From the NCBI GenBank assembly GCA_902615435.1, contig CACMOZ010000006.1, positions 1 to 64,000 of the forward strand: DNA of 64,000 bases, in the 5' to 3' direction. Position numbers and translations under genes: made by a program. Source of the DNA: an uncultured Pelagibacteraceae bacterium (GTDB taxonomy: Bacteria > Pseudomonadota > Alphaproteobacteria > Pelagibacterales > Pelagibacteraceae). Shown here one piece after another: positions 41,318 to 49,431 of the stretch. Positions within the stretch are counted from its first letter, which is position 1; each line of letters starts with the position of its first letter. The notes below the pieces were generated by a model. It was not told the origin of the DNA and searched no databases. It saw only the letters and a list, made by a program, of their open reading frames with translations.

Positions 41318-42015
41318 TGAAAACAAAAATATTCTGTGATATAGCTGATTATAAGACAATAAAATTTTACAACAGTAAATCTTTTGTTGATGGTTTTACT
41401 ACCAATCCAAGTCTTATGAGATTAGCAGGAGCAAAAAATTATAGAGATTATTCTTTAGAAATTTTGAAGATTTGTAAAAAAAAACCAATTTCTTTCGAGG
41501 TATTTGCTGATAATTTTCAAGATATGCTTAAGCAAGCTTATGAAATAAATTCTTGGGGAAAAAATGTTTATGTCAAAATTCCAGTTGTCAATTCCAAAGG
41601 GGTTTTTACCGGATCTGTTATCAAAGAACTAAGTCAAAAAGGAATAAAGCTTAATATAACTGCAGTTTACACATTCGAGCAAACTAAAAAGATTTACAAA
41701 AAATTGAACAAAAAAACTAAATCTATTATCTCAATATTTGCTGGCAGGATGTCAGATAAAGGAAAAGATCCTCTTCCTATTTTTAAAAAGAGTATATCTT
41801 TAACGAAAAATAATAAAAACATTGAAATTCTTTGGGCGAGCACAAGAGAAGCTTATAACTACACGCAAGCTAGACAAATAAATTGTAATATAATTACTAT
41901 GCCACCAAAGGTAATAAATCAAATTAATGGATTTGGTAAAAGTTTTAAATCAATGACTATTGATACAGTTAAAGGTTTTCTTACTGATAGTAAAAAATCT
42001 AGATTCAGTCTTTAA
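41317..42015 (+). CDS. Transaldolase (small TalC/fructose-6-phosphate aldolase-like)
   Basis: The 232-residue TIM-barrel protein has FVDGFTTNPSLMR, the Schiff-base Lys87 in VYVKIPV, LNITAVYTFEQ and SIFAGRMSDKG, which place it in the short transaldolase family. It moves dihydroxyacetone units between sugar phosphates in the non-oxidative pentose phosphate pathway. It is translated with pntB. Its stop overlaps the typA stop on the other strand by four bases. SsFSA-type versus transaldolase activity is not resolvable. Confidence 0.85.
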   Translation: MKTKIFCDIADYKTIKFYNSKSFVDGFTTNPSLMRLAGAKNYRDYSLEILKICKKKPISFEVFADNFQDMLKQAYEINSWGKNVYVKIPVVNSKGVFTGSVIKELSQKGIKLNITAVYTFEQTKKIYKKLNKKTKSIISIFAGRMSDKGKDPLPIFKKSISLTKNNKNIEILWASTREAYNYTQARQINCNIITMPPKVINQINGFGKSFKSMTIDTVKGFLTDSKKSRFSL

Positions 42016-43835
42016 GAGGCTTTAGCTCTTGATTGTCTTTTTCTTTCATGAGGATCTAATATAAGTTTTCTAAGTCTACAAGATTTAGGTGTTATTTCTA
42101 AGGCCTCATCCGTGTTTAGCATACTTAATTGTTCTGCAATAGCCATTTTTCTAACGGGAGTTAAAACAACATTTTCATCTGTGCCTTGTGTTCTCATATT
42201 TGTTAACTTTTTTCCTTTTAAAACATTAATTTCAAGGTCACCACTTTTCGAGGAAAGCCCAACTATCATACCTTCATAAACTGGGTCATTATGTGTTACA
42301 AACATCTCACCACGAGCTTGCAAGTTAAAAATTGCAAATGCAACAGCTTTACCATTTTCTATTGAAATTAAAGCACCATTCCTTCTTCCTTCCATATCTC
42401 CAGTATAATCCCCATAAGAATGAAAAATTCTGTTTATTACTCCACTACCTTTTGTAAGAGTTAAAAAACGACTTGTGTAACCCATTAATCCTCTTGTCGG
42501 AGCATGAAAAATTAATCTTTTTTTGTTTTTTCCAGTATCTTTTAAATCAATTAATTTACCTTTCCTTCTGTTCATTGAGTCAATAACTTTTGATGAAAAT
42601 TCTTCATCTAAATCCATTGTTATTTCTTCAAATGGTTCAAGTTTATTTCCTTTATCATCTTTTTTAATTAATACTTTTGGCGGGCTTACGGTCATTTCAA
42701 ATCCCTCTCGTCTCATTTGTGTCAAAAGAATTTCCAACATTAGTTCACCTCTTCCACTTATTACAAAAGCATCTTTATCGTCGTTCTCCTCAAAATTTAT
42801 ACCTACGTTATTTTCTGCTTCTAGTATAAGACGGTCCCTTATCTGAGTACTCGTTAATTTTTTTCCCTCTGTTCCAGCTAAAGGAGAGCTATTTACTGTA
42901 ATGGTAATTGACATAGTAGGGGGATCTATAGGTGTTGCATCGATAGGTTCTTTAATTTCCAGGTCACAAATAGTATCAGCAACATTTGCTTTTTCTAATC
43001 CTGCAACAATCACTATATCTCCAGCTTCACCTTCATCAATAGGAACTTTTTTCGTACCTTCATATCTAAAAATTTTTGTTAACCTGCCTTCATCAACTTT
43101 TTCTCCTTTTAAATTTATCGCCTTTATTTGCTGATTTGCTCTTGCAGTACCTTGCGCAATCCTACCAACTAGACTTCTGCCAAGAAAACTATCAGCATAC
43201 AAAAGAGTGGAAAGCATTGCGAAAGGTTTTGTTTTATCAAAAGCGGTTGGTTTGACATGTTCATTTATAAGGTTTAATAACGGTTGTAAATTTTCTCTTG
43301 GTCCATTTATTTCTTTAGATGCCCAACCAGATCTCCCGCTTGCATATAAAACAGGAAAATCTAATTGCTCTTCGTTGGCATCAAGACTTACAAATAAATC
43401 GAATGTTTCATTTAGAACTTCATTTGCTCTTTGATCAGGTTTATCTAATTTGTTAATTATAACTATTGGTCTTAAGCCTTGCTTTAAGGCTTTAGAGAGA
43501 ACAAATTTTGTTTGAGGCATAACACCTTCTGCAGAATCTATCAGCAACAAAGCTCCATCAGCCATATGCAAAACCCTTTCAACCTCAGCTGCAAAATCTC
43601 TATGGCCTGGAGTATCAATAATATTTATTCTGGAGTTTTTCCAATTTATTGAGGTAGGTTTTGCTAGAATTGTAATTCCTCTTTCTTTTTCTAACTCACC
43701 TGAGTCCATCACCCGTTCTTCAACATTTTCGTTTTCTCTAAATGTCCCGCTTTGTTTCATTAGACTATCTATTAAAGTTGTTTTGCCATGATCAACATGT
43801 GCAATAATAGTTATATTTCTGATCGTATTATTCAT
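42012..43835 (-). CDS. typA: Translational GTPase TypA/BipA
   Basis: The 607-residue GTPase has IIAHVDHGKTTLIDSL (G1) at residues 9-24, RGITI (G2), DTPGH (G3), NKLDKPDQR (G4), two central beta domains and the C-terminal BipA region ending in LRKLILDPHERKRQSRAKAS. TypA binds ribosomes and helps large-subunit assembly under stress. The coding strand lies opposite to tal, with overlapping stops. Upstream lies tRNA-fMet on the same strand, 2 bp away. Confidence 0.94.
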   Translation of the reverse strand: MNNTIRNITIIAHVDHGKTTLIDSLMKQSGTFRENENVEERVMDSGELEKERGITILAKPTSINWKNSRINIIDTPGHRDFAAEVERVLHMADGALLLIDSAEGVMPQTKFVLSKALKQGLRPIVIINKLDKPDQRANEVLNETFDLFVSLDANEEQLDFPVLYASGRSGWASKEINGPRENLQPLLNLINEHVKPTAFDKTKPFAMLSTLLYADSFLGRSLVGRIAQGTARANQQIKAINLKGEKVDEGRLTKIFRYEGTKKVPIDEGEAGDIVIVAGLEKANVADTICDLEIKEPIDATPIDPPTMSITITVNSSPLAGTEGKKLTSTQIRDRLILEAENNVGINFEENDDKDAFVISGRGELMLEILLTQMRREGFEMTVSPPKVLIKKDDKGNKLEPFEEITMDLDEEFSSKVIDSMNRRKGKLIDLKDTGKNKKRLIFHAPTRGLMGYTSRFLTLTKGSGVINRIFHSYGDYTGDMEGRRNGALISIENGKAVAFAIFNLQARGEMFVTHNDPVYEGMIVGLSSKSGDLEINVLKGKKLTNMRTQGTDENVVLTPVRKMAIAEQLSMLNTDEALEITPKSCRLRKLILDPHERKRQSRAKAS

Positions 43836-43837
43836 TT

Positions 43838-43914
<77 letters not shown>

Positions 43915-43919
43915 ATTAA

Positions 43920-44123
43920 TTATTTTTTTTTTATGTTAATAGCTTGAAGTTTATCTTTTTCTTCTTTTATGTCGTAAACGATTTTTTGCTCCTCTTTCAA
44001 AACTCTTAACTTTGAATTTTCTAATGCTGATACATGAAGGAAAATATCTTTTTTTGTTTCATCATCAGTAATAAATCCATAACCTTTTTTGGCGTTAAAC
44101 CATTTCACTTTACCAGATGGCAT
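43920..44123 (-). CDS. cspA: Cold-shock domain protein
   Basis: The protein has the RNP motifs of the cold-shock fold: GKVKWFNAKKGYGFI and DIFLHVSAL. The start is chosen at ATG 44123 (MPSGKVKWFN), the usual position, not the track start at 44138 which adds five residues. CSPs bind single-stranded RNA or DNA and act as RNA chaperones. It lies 26 bp downstream of rpsU and just upstream of tRNA-fMet. Confidence 0.92.
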   Translation of the reverse strand: MPSGKVKWFNAKKGYGFITDDETKKDIFLHVSALENSKLRVLKEEQKIVYDIKEEKDKLQAINIKKK

Positions 44124-44149
44124 TGTTAATCCTCTCATTTTAAATAAAT

Positions 44150-44344
44150 TTAGTACCTATTCTTTAGTTTTTGTAGTTTTTTTATTCTTTTAAGATTTTC
44201 TGTTTGTACTCTTTTTTTCTTTTCAGAGGGTTTTTCGTAAGTGCTTTTCATTTTCATTACTTTAAAAAAACCTTCTTTTTGAAGTTTTCTTTTTAGAACT
44301 CTTATTGCTTGTTCTACATTATTATCTTTAACATCTATTTTAAT
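44150..44344 (-). CDS. rpsU: Ribosomal protein S21, probable ATT start
   Basis: This gene is absent from the track because no standard start exists. The 64-residue product reads (M)KIDVKDNNVEQAIRVLKRKL, then KEGFFKVMKMKSTYEKPSEKKKR and ends LQKLKNRY, clearly S21. In frame, the only codon placed 5 nt after a strong GGAGG (44350-44354) is ATT; a TAA lies a few codons further upstream. An ATT start is known for infC. It is followed by the cold-shock gene on the same strand. Confidence 0.85.
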   Translation of the reverse strand: MKIDVKDNNVEQAIRVLKRKLQKEGFFKVMKMKSTYEKPSEKKKRVQTENLKRIKKLQKLKNRY

Positions 44345-44395
44345 AAAAACCTCCAGTTAATTTTCATGCTAGTTATCATTAGAAAATCTATTTGT

Positions 44396-44980
44396 CTATA
44401 GAGAAGCGGCTTGAGCTTTTTTTTCCTCTCTAATTTTGGCTTTTTTTTCTCTTTCTACTCTTCTTTTAGCCTTCTCTAAGCTTTTTTGAAAAGCTTCCTG
44501 AGTACAAAGCGCCAAAATTACAGGATCTCTTGGTTTTAAATTAGAAAAATTCCAATAGCTTCTTTTTCTAATTAAAGAAACTGTACCCTTAGTACTTCCA
44601 ACTAGTTTAGAAATTTGACCATCTGTTAATTCAGAAGCATTTTTACATAACCATAAAATTGCGTCAGGTCTATCTTGTCTTTTTGATAGCGGCGTATATT
44701 TTGGTCTTTTTCTCTCTTTTACTTCAACCTCTTCAATCTTTTTTAATAATTTTAATTTTTTTTCTGGATCTTTAGAACAAGTTTCTATCTCATCTCTTGA
44801 AAGTTGCCCTGCCAGAATAGGATTATAAGCTTTAATACCTTTAGCAACGTCTCCATCAGCAATTCCTTTTATTTCTAGTTCATGAAGATTACAAAATTCA
44901 GCTATTTGTTTAAAAGTCAATGTCGTGTTTTCTACTAACCAAACAGCTGTGGCTTTTGGCATAAATGGAATATCTGTCAT
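44396..44980 (-). CDS. trcR: DUF1013 cell-cycle transcriptional regulator TrcR
   Basis: The 194-residue protein starts MTDIPFMPKATAVWLVENT and contains LTFKQIAEFCNLHELEIKGIADG and RPDAILWLCKNASELTDGQISKLVGSTKGTVSLIRKRSYWN, the DUF1013 core with helix-turn-helix features. DUF1013/TrcR is restricted to Alphaproteobacteria and in Caulobacter influences cell-cycle transcription. A basic Lys/Arg/Glu-rich tail follows. It lies 3 bp after rpmE on the same strand. Confidence 0.88.
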   Translation of the reverse strand: MTDIPFMPKATAVWLVENTTLTFKQIAEFCNLHELEIKGIADGDVAKGIKAYNPILAGQLSRDEIETCSKDPEKKLKLLKKIEEVEVKERKRPKYTPLSKRQDRPDAILWLCKNASELTDGQISKLVGSTKGTVSLIRKRSYWNFSNLKPRDPVILALCTQEAFQKSLEKAKRRVEREKKAKIREEKKAQAASL

Positions 44981-44983
44981 AAA

Positions 44984-45208
44984 TTATTTTTTTGATCTAA
45001 GATTACTAAATTTTTTATTGTATTTACTCACTCTACCTTTATCTAAAACTTTCTGTGTTCCACCTGTCCAAGCGAAATGAGATTTTGGATCAATGTCCAA
45101 TTTTAAAACATCATTTTCTTTGCCCCAAGTCGATCTAGTTTCAAACTCAGTACCATCGGTCATTACAACTTTTATTTTGTGATAATTTGGGTGTATGTTT
45201 TTTTTCAT
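44984..45208 (-). CDS. rpmE: Ribosomal protein L31 (C- form)
   Basis: The 74-residue protein has [37 protein letters not shown] and [21 protein letters not shown], typical of L31. It has no cysteine, so it is the zinc-independent type. It binds the large subunit at the intersubunit bridge. A 41-bp gap separates it from suhB. Confidence 0.93.
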   Translation of the reverse strand: MKKNIHPNYHKIKVVMTDGTEFETRSTWGKENDVLKLDIDPKSHFAWTGGTQKVLDKGRVSKYNKKFSNLRSKK

Positions 45209-45249
45209 GAGCGGAGTTTTATATTAATAATTGTTTACACTCAATATCT

Positions 45250-46038
45250 TTATTTTTTAATTAATCCCCTTAATTCTTCATGAATAAAGGAGTTAGATGC
45301 CAAAATGTTCTTTTTTAAAGGCAACTTTTCATCCTCCTCAAAAAAATCTACATAACCTCCAGCTTCTTTTAAAATTATAATACCTGCAGCTATGTCCCAA
45401 TAGTTAAGTTCTCTTTGCCAATATCCATCAAACCTTCCACAAGCTACATAAGCTATATCTAAGGCAGCGCTTCCAAACTTTCTAACATTAGAAACATTTT
45501 TTGAGACATTAATATATTCAGAAAAAATTTTATCTTTAATTTTACTAGCTCCTTTAGGGCCGCCAGTTACTATGAGAGCATTATTGATTTTCTTTTTATT
45601 GGAAACTCTTATTCTTGAATTATTGAGGTAAGATCCATTACCCTTTTCAGCACAAAACATTTCATTCATAATAGGATTAAATATAGCACCACATTTAATT
45701 TCACTATTTTCTTCATAAGCAATTGATATTGCAAATTGAGGTATGCCATTTAAAAAGTTCATTGTTCCATCTATTGGATCAATTATCCATCTATTTTTCA
45801 AATTAGATTTATTTATTATTCCCGTTTCTTCAGTTACTATCCCGTAATCCGGGTGAGCTTTTTGTAATTCGTCTATTATAATTTTTTCAGTTCTTTTATC
45901 TGCTGATGTTACGAAATCTCCAGGACCTTTAGTTGAAACTTGTAAATTTTCTATTTCTCCAAAATCTCGTATAAGCGATCTCGATGCTTTCATACATGCT
46001 CTTACTATTAAATTAATTTGAGGAGAATTTAATCTCAT
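45250..46038 (-). CDS. suhB: Inositol monophosphatase family protein
   Basis: The 262-residue phosphatase carries EETG, the metal-binding WIDPIDGTMNFLNGIP and YWDIAAGIIILKEAGG, defining the IMPase family. SuhB dephosphorylates inositol or related phosphates and in many bacteria helps rRNA antitermination; which role applies here is not shown. The ATG abuts the efp stop by one base. It is one of a compact minus-strand run. Confidence 0.85.
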   Translation of the reverse strand: MRLNSPQINLIVRACMKASRSLIRDFGEIENLQVSTKGPGDFVTSADKRTEKIIIDELQKAHPDYGIVTEETGIINKSNLKNRWIIDPIDGTMNFLNGIPQFAISIAYEENSEIKCGAIFNPIMNEMFCAEKGNGSYLNNSRIRVSNKKKINNALIVTGGPKGASKIKDKIFSEYINVSKNVSNVRKFGSAALDIAYVACGRFDGYWQRELNYWDIAAGIIILKEAGGYVDFFEEDEKLPLKKNILASNSFIHEELRGLIKK

Positions 46039-46601
46039 TAATTGACTCTTTTTACATATTCAAGTGTTCGAGTATCAATAATTATCTTTTCTCCACTTTC
46101 TATAAATGGCGGGACATTAATTTTAATACCACAATCAAGAAGAGCAGGTTTATAAGATGATGAAGCTGTTTGGTTTTTAATGGCAGCATCCGTAGTTTCA
46201 ATTGTACATTCAATATTTTTTGGTAACTCAATTGATATCGGCTTATCTTCCATAAAAGAAATTGTAACTTCTAAATTTTCTTTCAATAATTTATATTGTT
46301 CTCCAGCTATAGATTTCGATATTTCTACTTGCTCATAAGTATTGTTATCCATAAAATGGCAACTATCTCCATCTAAATACAAAAAATTAAATTTTTTTTC
46401 ATCAACTTCCGCTTTTTCTACTGTTTCGCTTGATCTAAATCTTTCATTCAGCTTTGTACCCTTGATAACACTTTTTAATTCTACCTGATTAAAGGCCCCG
46501 CCTTTACCAGGCTTAACATGTTGAGTTTTAAGAACATTCCAATAATCATTTTTATGTTCAATTATCATTCCAGGTTTTATTTCAATAGCAGTTATTTTCA
46601 T
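46038..46601 (-). CDS. efp: Elongation factor P
   Basis: The 187-residue EF-P has the KOW-like N-terminal domain with the loop VKPGKGGAFNQV (Lys33 at the usual modification site), two OB domains (FLYLDGDSCHFMDNNTYEQVEI) and a C-terminal VPPFIESGEKIIIDTRTLEYVKRV. EF-P relieves ribosome stalling at polyproline. No modification enzymes (EpmA, EarP) were seen in the window. Its stop overlaps suhB by one base and its start overlaps thiE by 4 bp. Confidence 0.94.
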   Translation of the reverse strand: MKITAIEIKPGMIIEHKNDYWNVLKTQHVKPGKGGAFNQVELKSVIKGTKLNERFRSSETVEKAEVDEKKFNFLYLDGDSCHFMDNNTYEQVEISKSIAGEQYKLLKENLEVTISFMEDKPISIELPKNIECTIETTDAAIKNQTASSSYKPALLDCGIKINVPPFIESGEKIIIDTRTLEYVKRVN

Positions 46602-47200
46602 TTGAATTTTCTAATCGCAAGTTCCGGTTTTAATTTGGGGTTATCCCAAATAAAACTTGATATTGCAATATATTTTGCCCCTGCTCTTATTAATTTTTTG
46701 TAATTTTTATTATTTATTCCACCTATTGCTACAATAGGTTTTTTTACGTTCTTTTTTGCCCATCTCAAAATATTAATATTAGCTTTTATCGTATTATGCT
46801 TAAGTTTGGATTTAAAAAAAGATCCAAAAGCAATATAACTTGCGTTATTTTTAATTGCATAATTTGCAAGTTTTTTTGAGTTATGACATGTGATACCAAA
46901 TATTTTGTTTTTTAGTTTTTTTCTAGCTTTTGAAAACGATCCATCGTGTTGACCCATATGACATCCATCAGCGTTTATTTTCGATGCTAAAATAAAATTA
47001 TCATTAATGATAAACTTTACTTTATGCTTAGTGGTAATTTTTATAATTTTATTTGAGAAATGAAGAAGTTTTTTTTGACTCAAATTTTTTAATCTTAATT
47101 GAAAAAACTTCACATTCTTAAAAGACAATACTTTATCTAAACTAGTTAAGAAATTCTGATCAATTTTATCAGGTGAAATTAAGTATACTAATTTCTTCAA
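46598..47200 (-). CDS. thiE: Thiamine phosphate synthase-like protein
   Basis: The 200-residue TIM-barrel protein retains ThiE motifs: FFQLRLKNLSQKKLL, FIINDNFILASKINADGCHMGQHD, FGITCHNSKK, a degenerate GSFFKSKLKHNT in place of GPxFxTxTK, and IVAIGGINNKNYKKLIRAGAKYIAISS. ThiE couples hydroxymethylpyrimidine pyrophosphate with thiazole phosphate. The altered phosphate loop lowers certainty. It lies between fba and efp on the minus strand. Confidence 0.75.
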   Translation of the reverse strand: MKKLVYLISPDKIDQNFLTSLDKVLSFKNVKFFQLRLKNLSQKKLLHFSNKIIKITTKHKVKFIINDNFILASKINADGCHMGQHDGSFSKARKKLKNKIFGITCHNSKKLANYAIKNNASYIAFGSFFKSKLKHNTIKANINILRWAKKNVKKPIVAIGGINNKNYKKLIRAGAKYIAISSFIWDNPKLKPELAIRKFK

Positions 47201-47205
47201 ATGTT

Positions 47206-48222
47206 TTAGGCCGCAAATTCTTTCTCTAATTCTTCAGACCACTCCCCTTTAGATGACAGACCATTCATTTTAGCTCTATGGTTAAAGGCTTTTTGAATAT
47301 TTTCTGTATTTTCTTGATTTTTTCCAAATTCCTTTAGTGCACTTGCTTGCAACCCTCTTCCATAAGAAAAAGTAATTAAAAAATTACTATCATTTATTTT
47401 GTTTATTTCATTAAGATTTTTACTAGACTCAATTTCAGACTGTCCACCCGATAAAAAGGCAATTCCAGGAACATCACTTGGAACATTTTTCTTTAAGCAG
47501 TCCAAAGTTTTTTTTGCAATTTCTTCTGCATTAGATTTATCTTTGCACTCCGAACCAGGTATAACCATATTAGGTTTAAGAACTGTTCCTTTCAAATCAA
47601 CTTTATGTATTTCTAGTTCGTTATAACACTCATTAAGTACATTTGTTGTAACCTGATAGCATTTATCAATGTTATGTGAACCATCCATCAAAACTTCTGG
47701 TTCTACTATCGGTACCATTTTAGCTTCTTGAACTAAAGCAGCGTATCTTGCTAATGCGTGGGCGTTAGACTTAATAGATTGGGCAGATGGAAATTTATCT
47801 GAAATTTTATAGACAGCTCTCCATTTAGTAAATCTCGCACCTAAATCATAATACTCTTTTAATCTTTCGCGTAAACCATCTAAACCCTCTGTTACAGTTT
47901 CATCACTAGATCCTGCAAGAGGTTTAGCACCTTTATCCACTTTTATTCCTGGTACAGCCCCATGTCTAGATATTAATTCTGGAATTGATGGACCCAAGGT
48001 AGTTTTCTGTCTTATTGTTTCATCAAATAAAATTACTCCACCAATAAAATCTTTCATAGCACTTGAATTAAAAAGAGTTTGTCTAAAATTTAGTCTATTT
48101 TTTTCTATGTTTTCAACATTTATACTTTTAAATCTTTTAGCTATTGTTCCAGTGCTTTCATCTGCAGCAAGGATACCTTTTCCTTTAGCGCACATTTTTT
48201 TAGCTATTTCATTTAAAGTCAT
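47206..48222 (-). CDS. fba: Class I fructose-bisphosphate aldolase
   Basis: The 338-residue aldolase has KGILAADESTGTIAKRF at the N-terminus, FTKWRAVYKI, VPIVEPEVLMDG, VLKPNMVIPGSE (the Schiff-base Lys) and IAFLSGGQSEIESS, which identify the class I enzyme of the plant/animal type. It cleaves fructose-1,6-bisphosphate or condenses triose phosphates. It is in an operon-like order with pgk (9 bp) and tkt upstream and thiE downstream. Confidence 0.92.
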   Translation of the reverse strand: MTLNEIAKKMCAKGKGILAADESTGTIAKRFKSINVENIEKNRLNFRQTLFNSSAMKDFIGGVILFDETIRQKTTLGPSIPELISRHGAVPGIKVDKGAKPLAGSSDETVTEGLDGLRERLKEYYDLGARFTKWRAVYKISDKFPSAQSIKSNAHALARYAALVQEAKMVPIVEPEVLMDGSHNIDKCYQVTTNVLNECYNELEIHKVDLKGTVLKPNMVIPGSECKDKSNAEEIAKKTLDCLKKNVPSDVPGIAFLSGGQSEIESSKNLNEINKINDSNFLITFSYGRGLQASALKEFGKNQENTENIQKAFNHRAKMNGLSSKGEWSEELEKEFAA

Positions 48223-48231
48223 AGCGATTAT

Positions 48232-49422
48232 TTATTTTAAAACACTTATACCAGGCAAGTCTTTTCCTTCTAGGTACTCTAAAAATGCTCCTCCTGCTGT
48301 TGATAAGTGAGAGAAAGTAAGTTTGTCACTACTTTTATTTATTGCTGCGAGAGTGTCTCCACCTCCAAGAATAGATATTAAAGATTTTTCAATAGTATTT
48401 TTAGAGATATTTTCTGCAATCGATAATGTGCCTTTTAAGAAGTTCTCATTTTCAAAATACCCGGCTGGTCCATTCCACAGAACAGTATTTGACTCGTTAA
48501 TTTTTTTTTGAATTTTTTTGATTGTATTGGAGCCGATATCTAAAATTATTTCATTTTCTTGAACTTCATCAAGATTTTTATTTTTACCGGTTCCTTCAAA
48601 GTCTGTTCCTACCATGCAATCTTCAGGTACTAATATTTTACAATTATATTCCTCTGCTTTTTTATAAATATTAGTTATTATTTCTTTTGTATTTTTTTCA
48701 ATTAAAGATTTACCAACTTTTAAATTCTTATAAACGAAGAAATTATTAGCCATTGCCCCAACAATCACTATATTGTTTACTTTTTTTATAAGATTAGTAA
48801 TAACATTAATCTTTGTAGAAATTTTTGATCCTCCGATAATACAAGTGACTGGTTCTTTTTTATTTTTTATAACAAGATTTATTGCCGTTATTTCTTTTTT
48901 TAATAATGGACCAGCATAATTTTTTTTAACAAATTTTGTTATACTGTGCACTGAAGCTTGTTTCCTATGGGAGCATGAAAATGCATCATTAATATAAATG
49001 TCCCCAAGTTCACCTAACTTTTTTGAAAAATCTTTGCAATCTTCTGTTTCTTCTTTAAAAAATCTTATATTCTCAATTAATATTACCTCGCCCCCTTTTA
49101 GGTGAGAAAATTTTTCTTTAGTTTCACCATCAAAAGTTCCTCTAAAAAAATAAACATTGGTTTTAAGCGCATCTTTGAGATATTTGTAGATGGGCACTAA
49201 AGATAGGTCAGGGACATTAATTCCTTTTGGTCGACCTAAATGACTAATAATTATAATTTTTGCTTTTTTTTCAATTAGTCTATTTATAAAAGGTAAACAT
49301 AAAGTTATTCTTGTATCATCTTTTATAACTTTGTCTTTAATTGGAACATTTAAATCTAATCTAAGAATTATCTTTTGATCTTTGATTTCTAAATCGTCAG
49401 GAAAGAAATTTATTTCATCCAT
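48232..49422 (-). CDS. pgk: Phosphoglycerate kinase
   Basis: The 396-residue kinase has LRLDLNVPIKDKVIKDDTRI, IIISHLGRPKG, NDAFSCSHRKQASV, IIGGSKISTKI, and the C-terminal WNGPAGYFE and ILGGGDTLAAI nucleotide loop. It converts 1,3-bisphosphoglycerate to 3-phosphoglycerate. It is flanked by tkt and fba, but glyceraldehyde-3-phosphate dehydrogenase, common between tkt and pgk in this order, is missing at this site. Confidence 0.94.
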   Translation of the reverse strand: MDEINFFPDDLEIKDQKIILRLDLNVPIKDKVIKDDTRITLCLPFINRLIEKKAKIIIISHLGRPKGINVPDLSLVPIYKYLKDALKTNVYFFRGTFDGETKEKFSHLKGGEVILIENIRFFKEETEDCKDFSKKLGELGDIYINDAFSCSHRKQASVHSITKFVKKNYAGPLLKKEITAINLVIKNKKEPVTCIIGGSKISTKINVITNLIKKVNNIVIVGAMANNFFVYKNLKVGKSLIEKNTKEIITNIYKKAEEYNCKILVPEDCMVGTDFEGTGKNKNLDEVQENEIILDIGSNTIKKIQKKINESNTVLWNGPAGYFENENFLKGTLSIAENISKNTIEKSLISILGGGDTLAAINKSSDKLTFSHLSTAGGAFLEYLEGKDLPGISVLK

Positions 49423-49431
49423 CGACTTCTA

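Noticed and set aside
42523-43434. Plus-strand ORFs opposite typA (42523, 42901, 43207)
   Set aside because: Shadow frames of a conserved gene, with no recognisable motifs.
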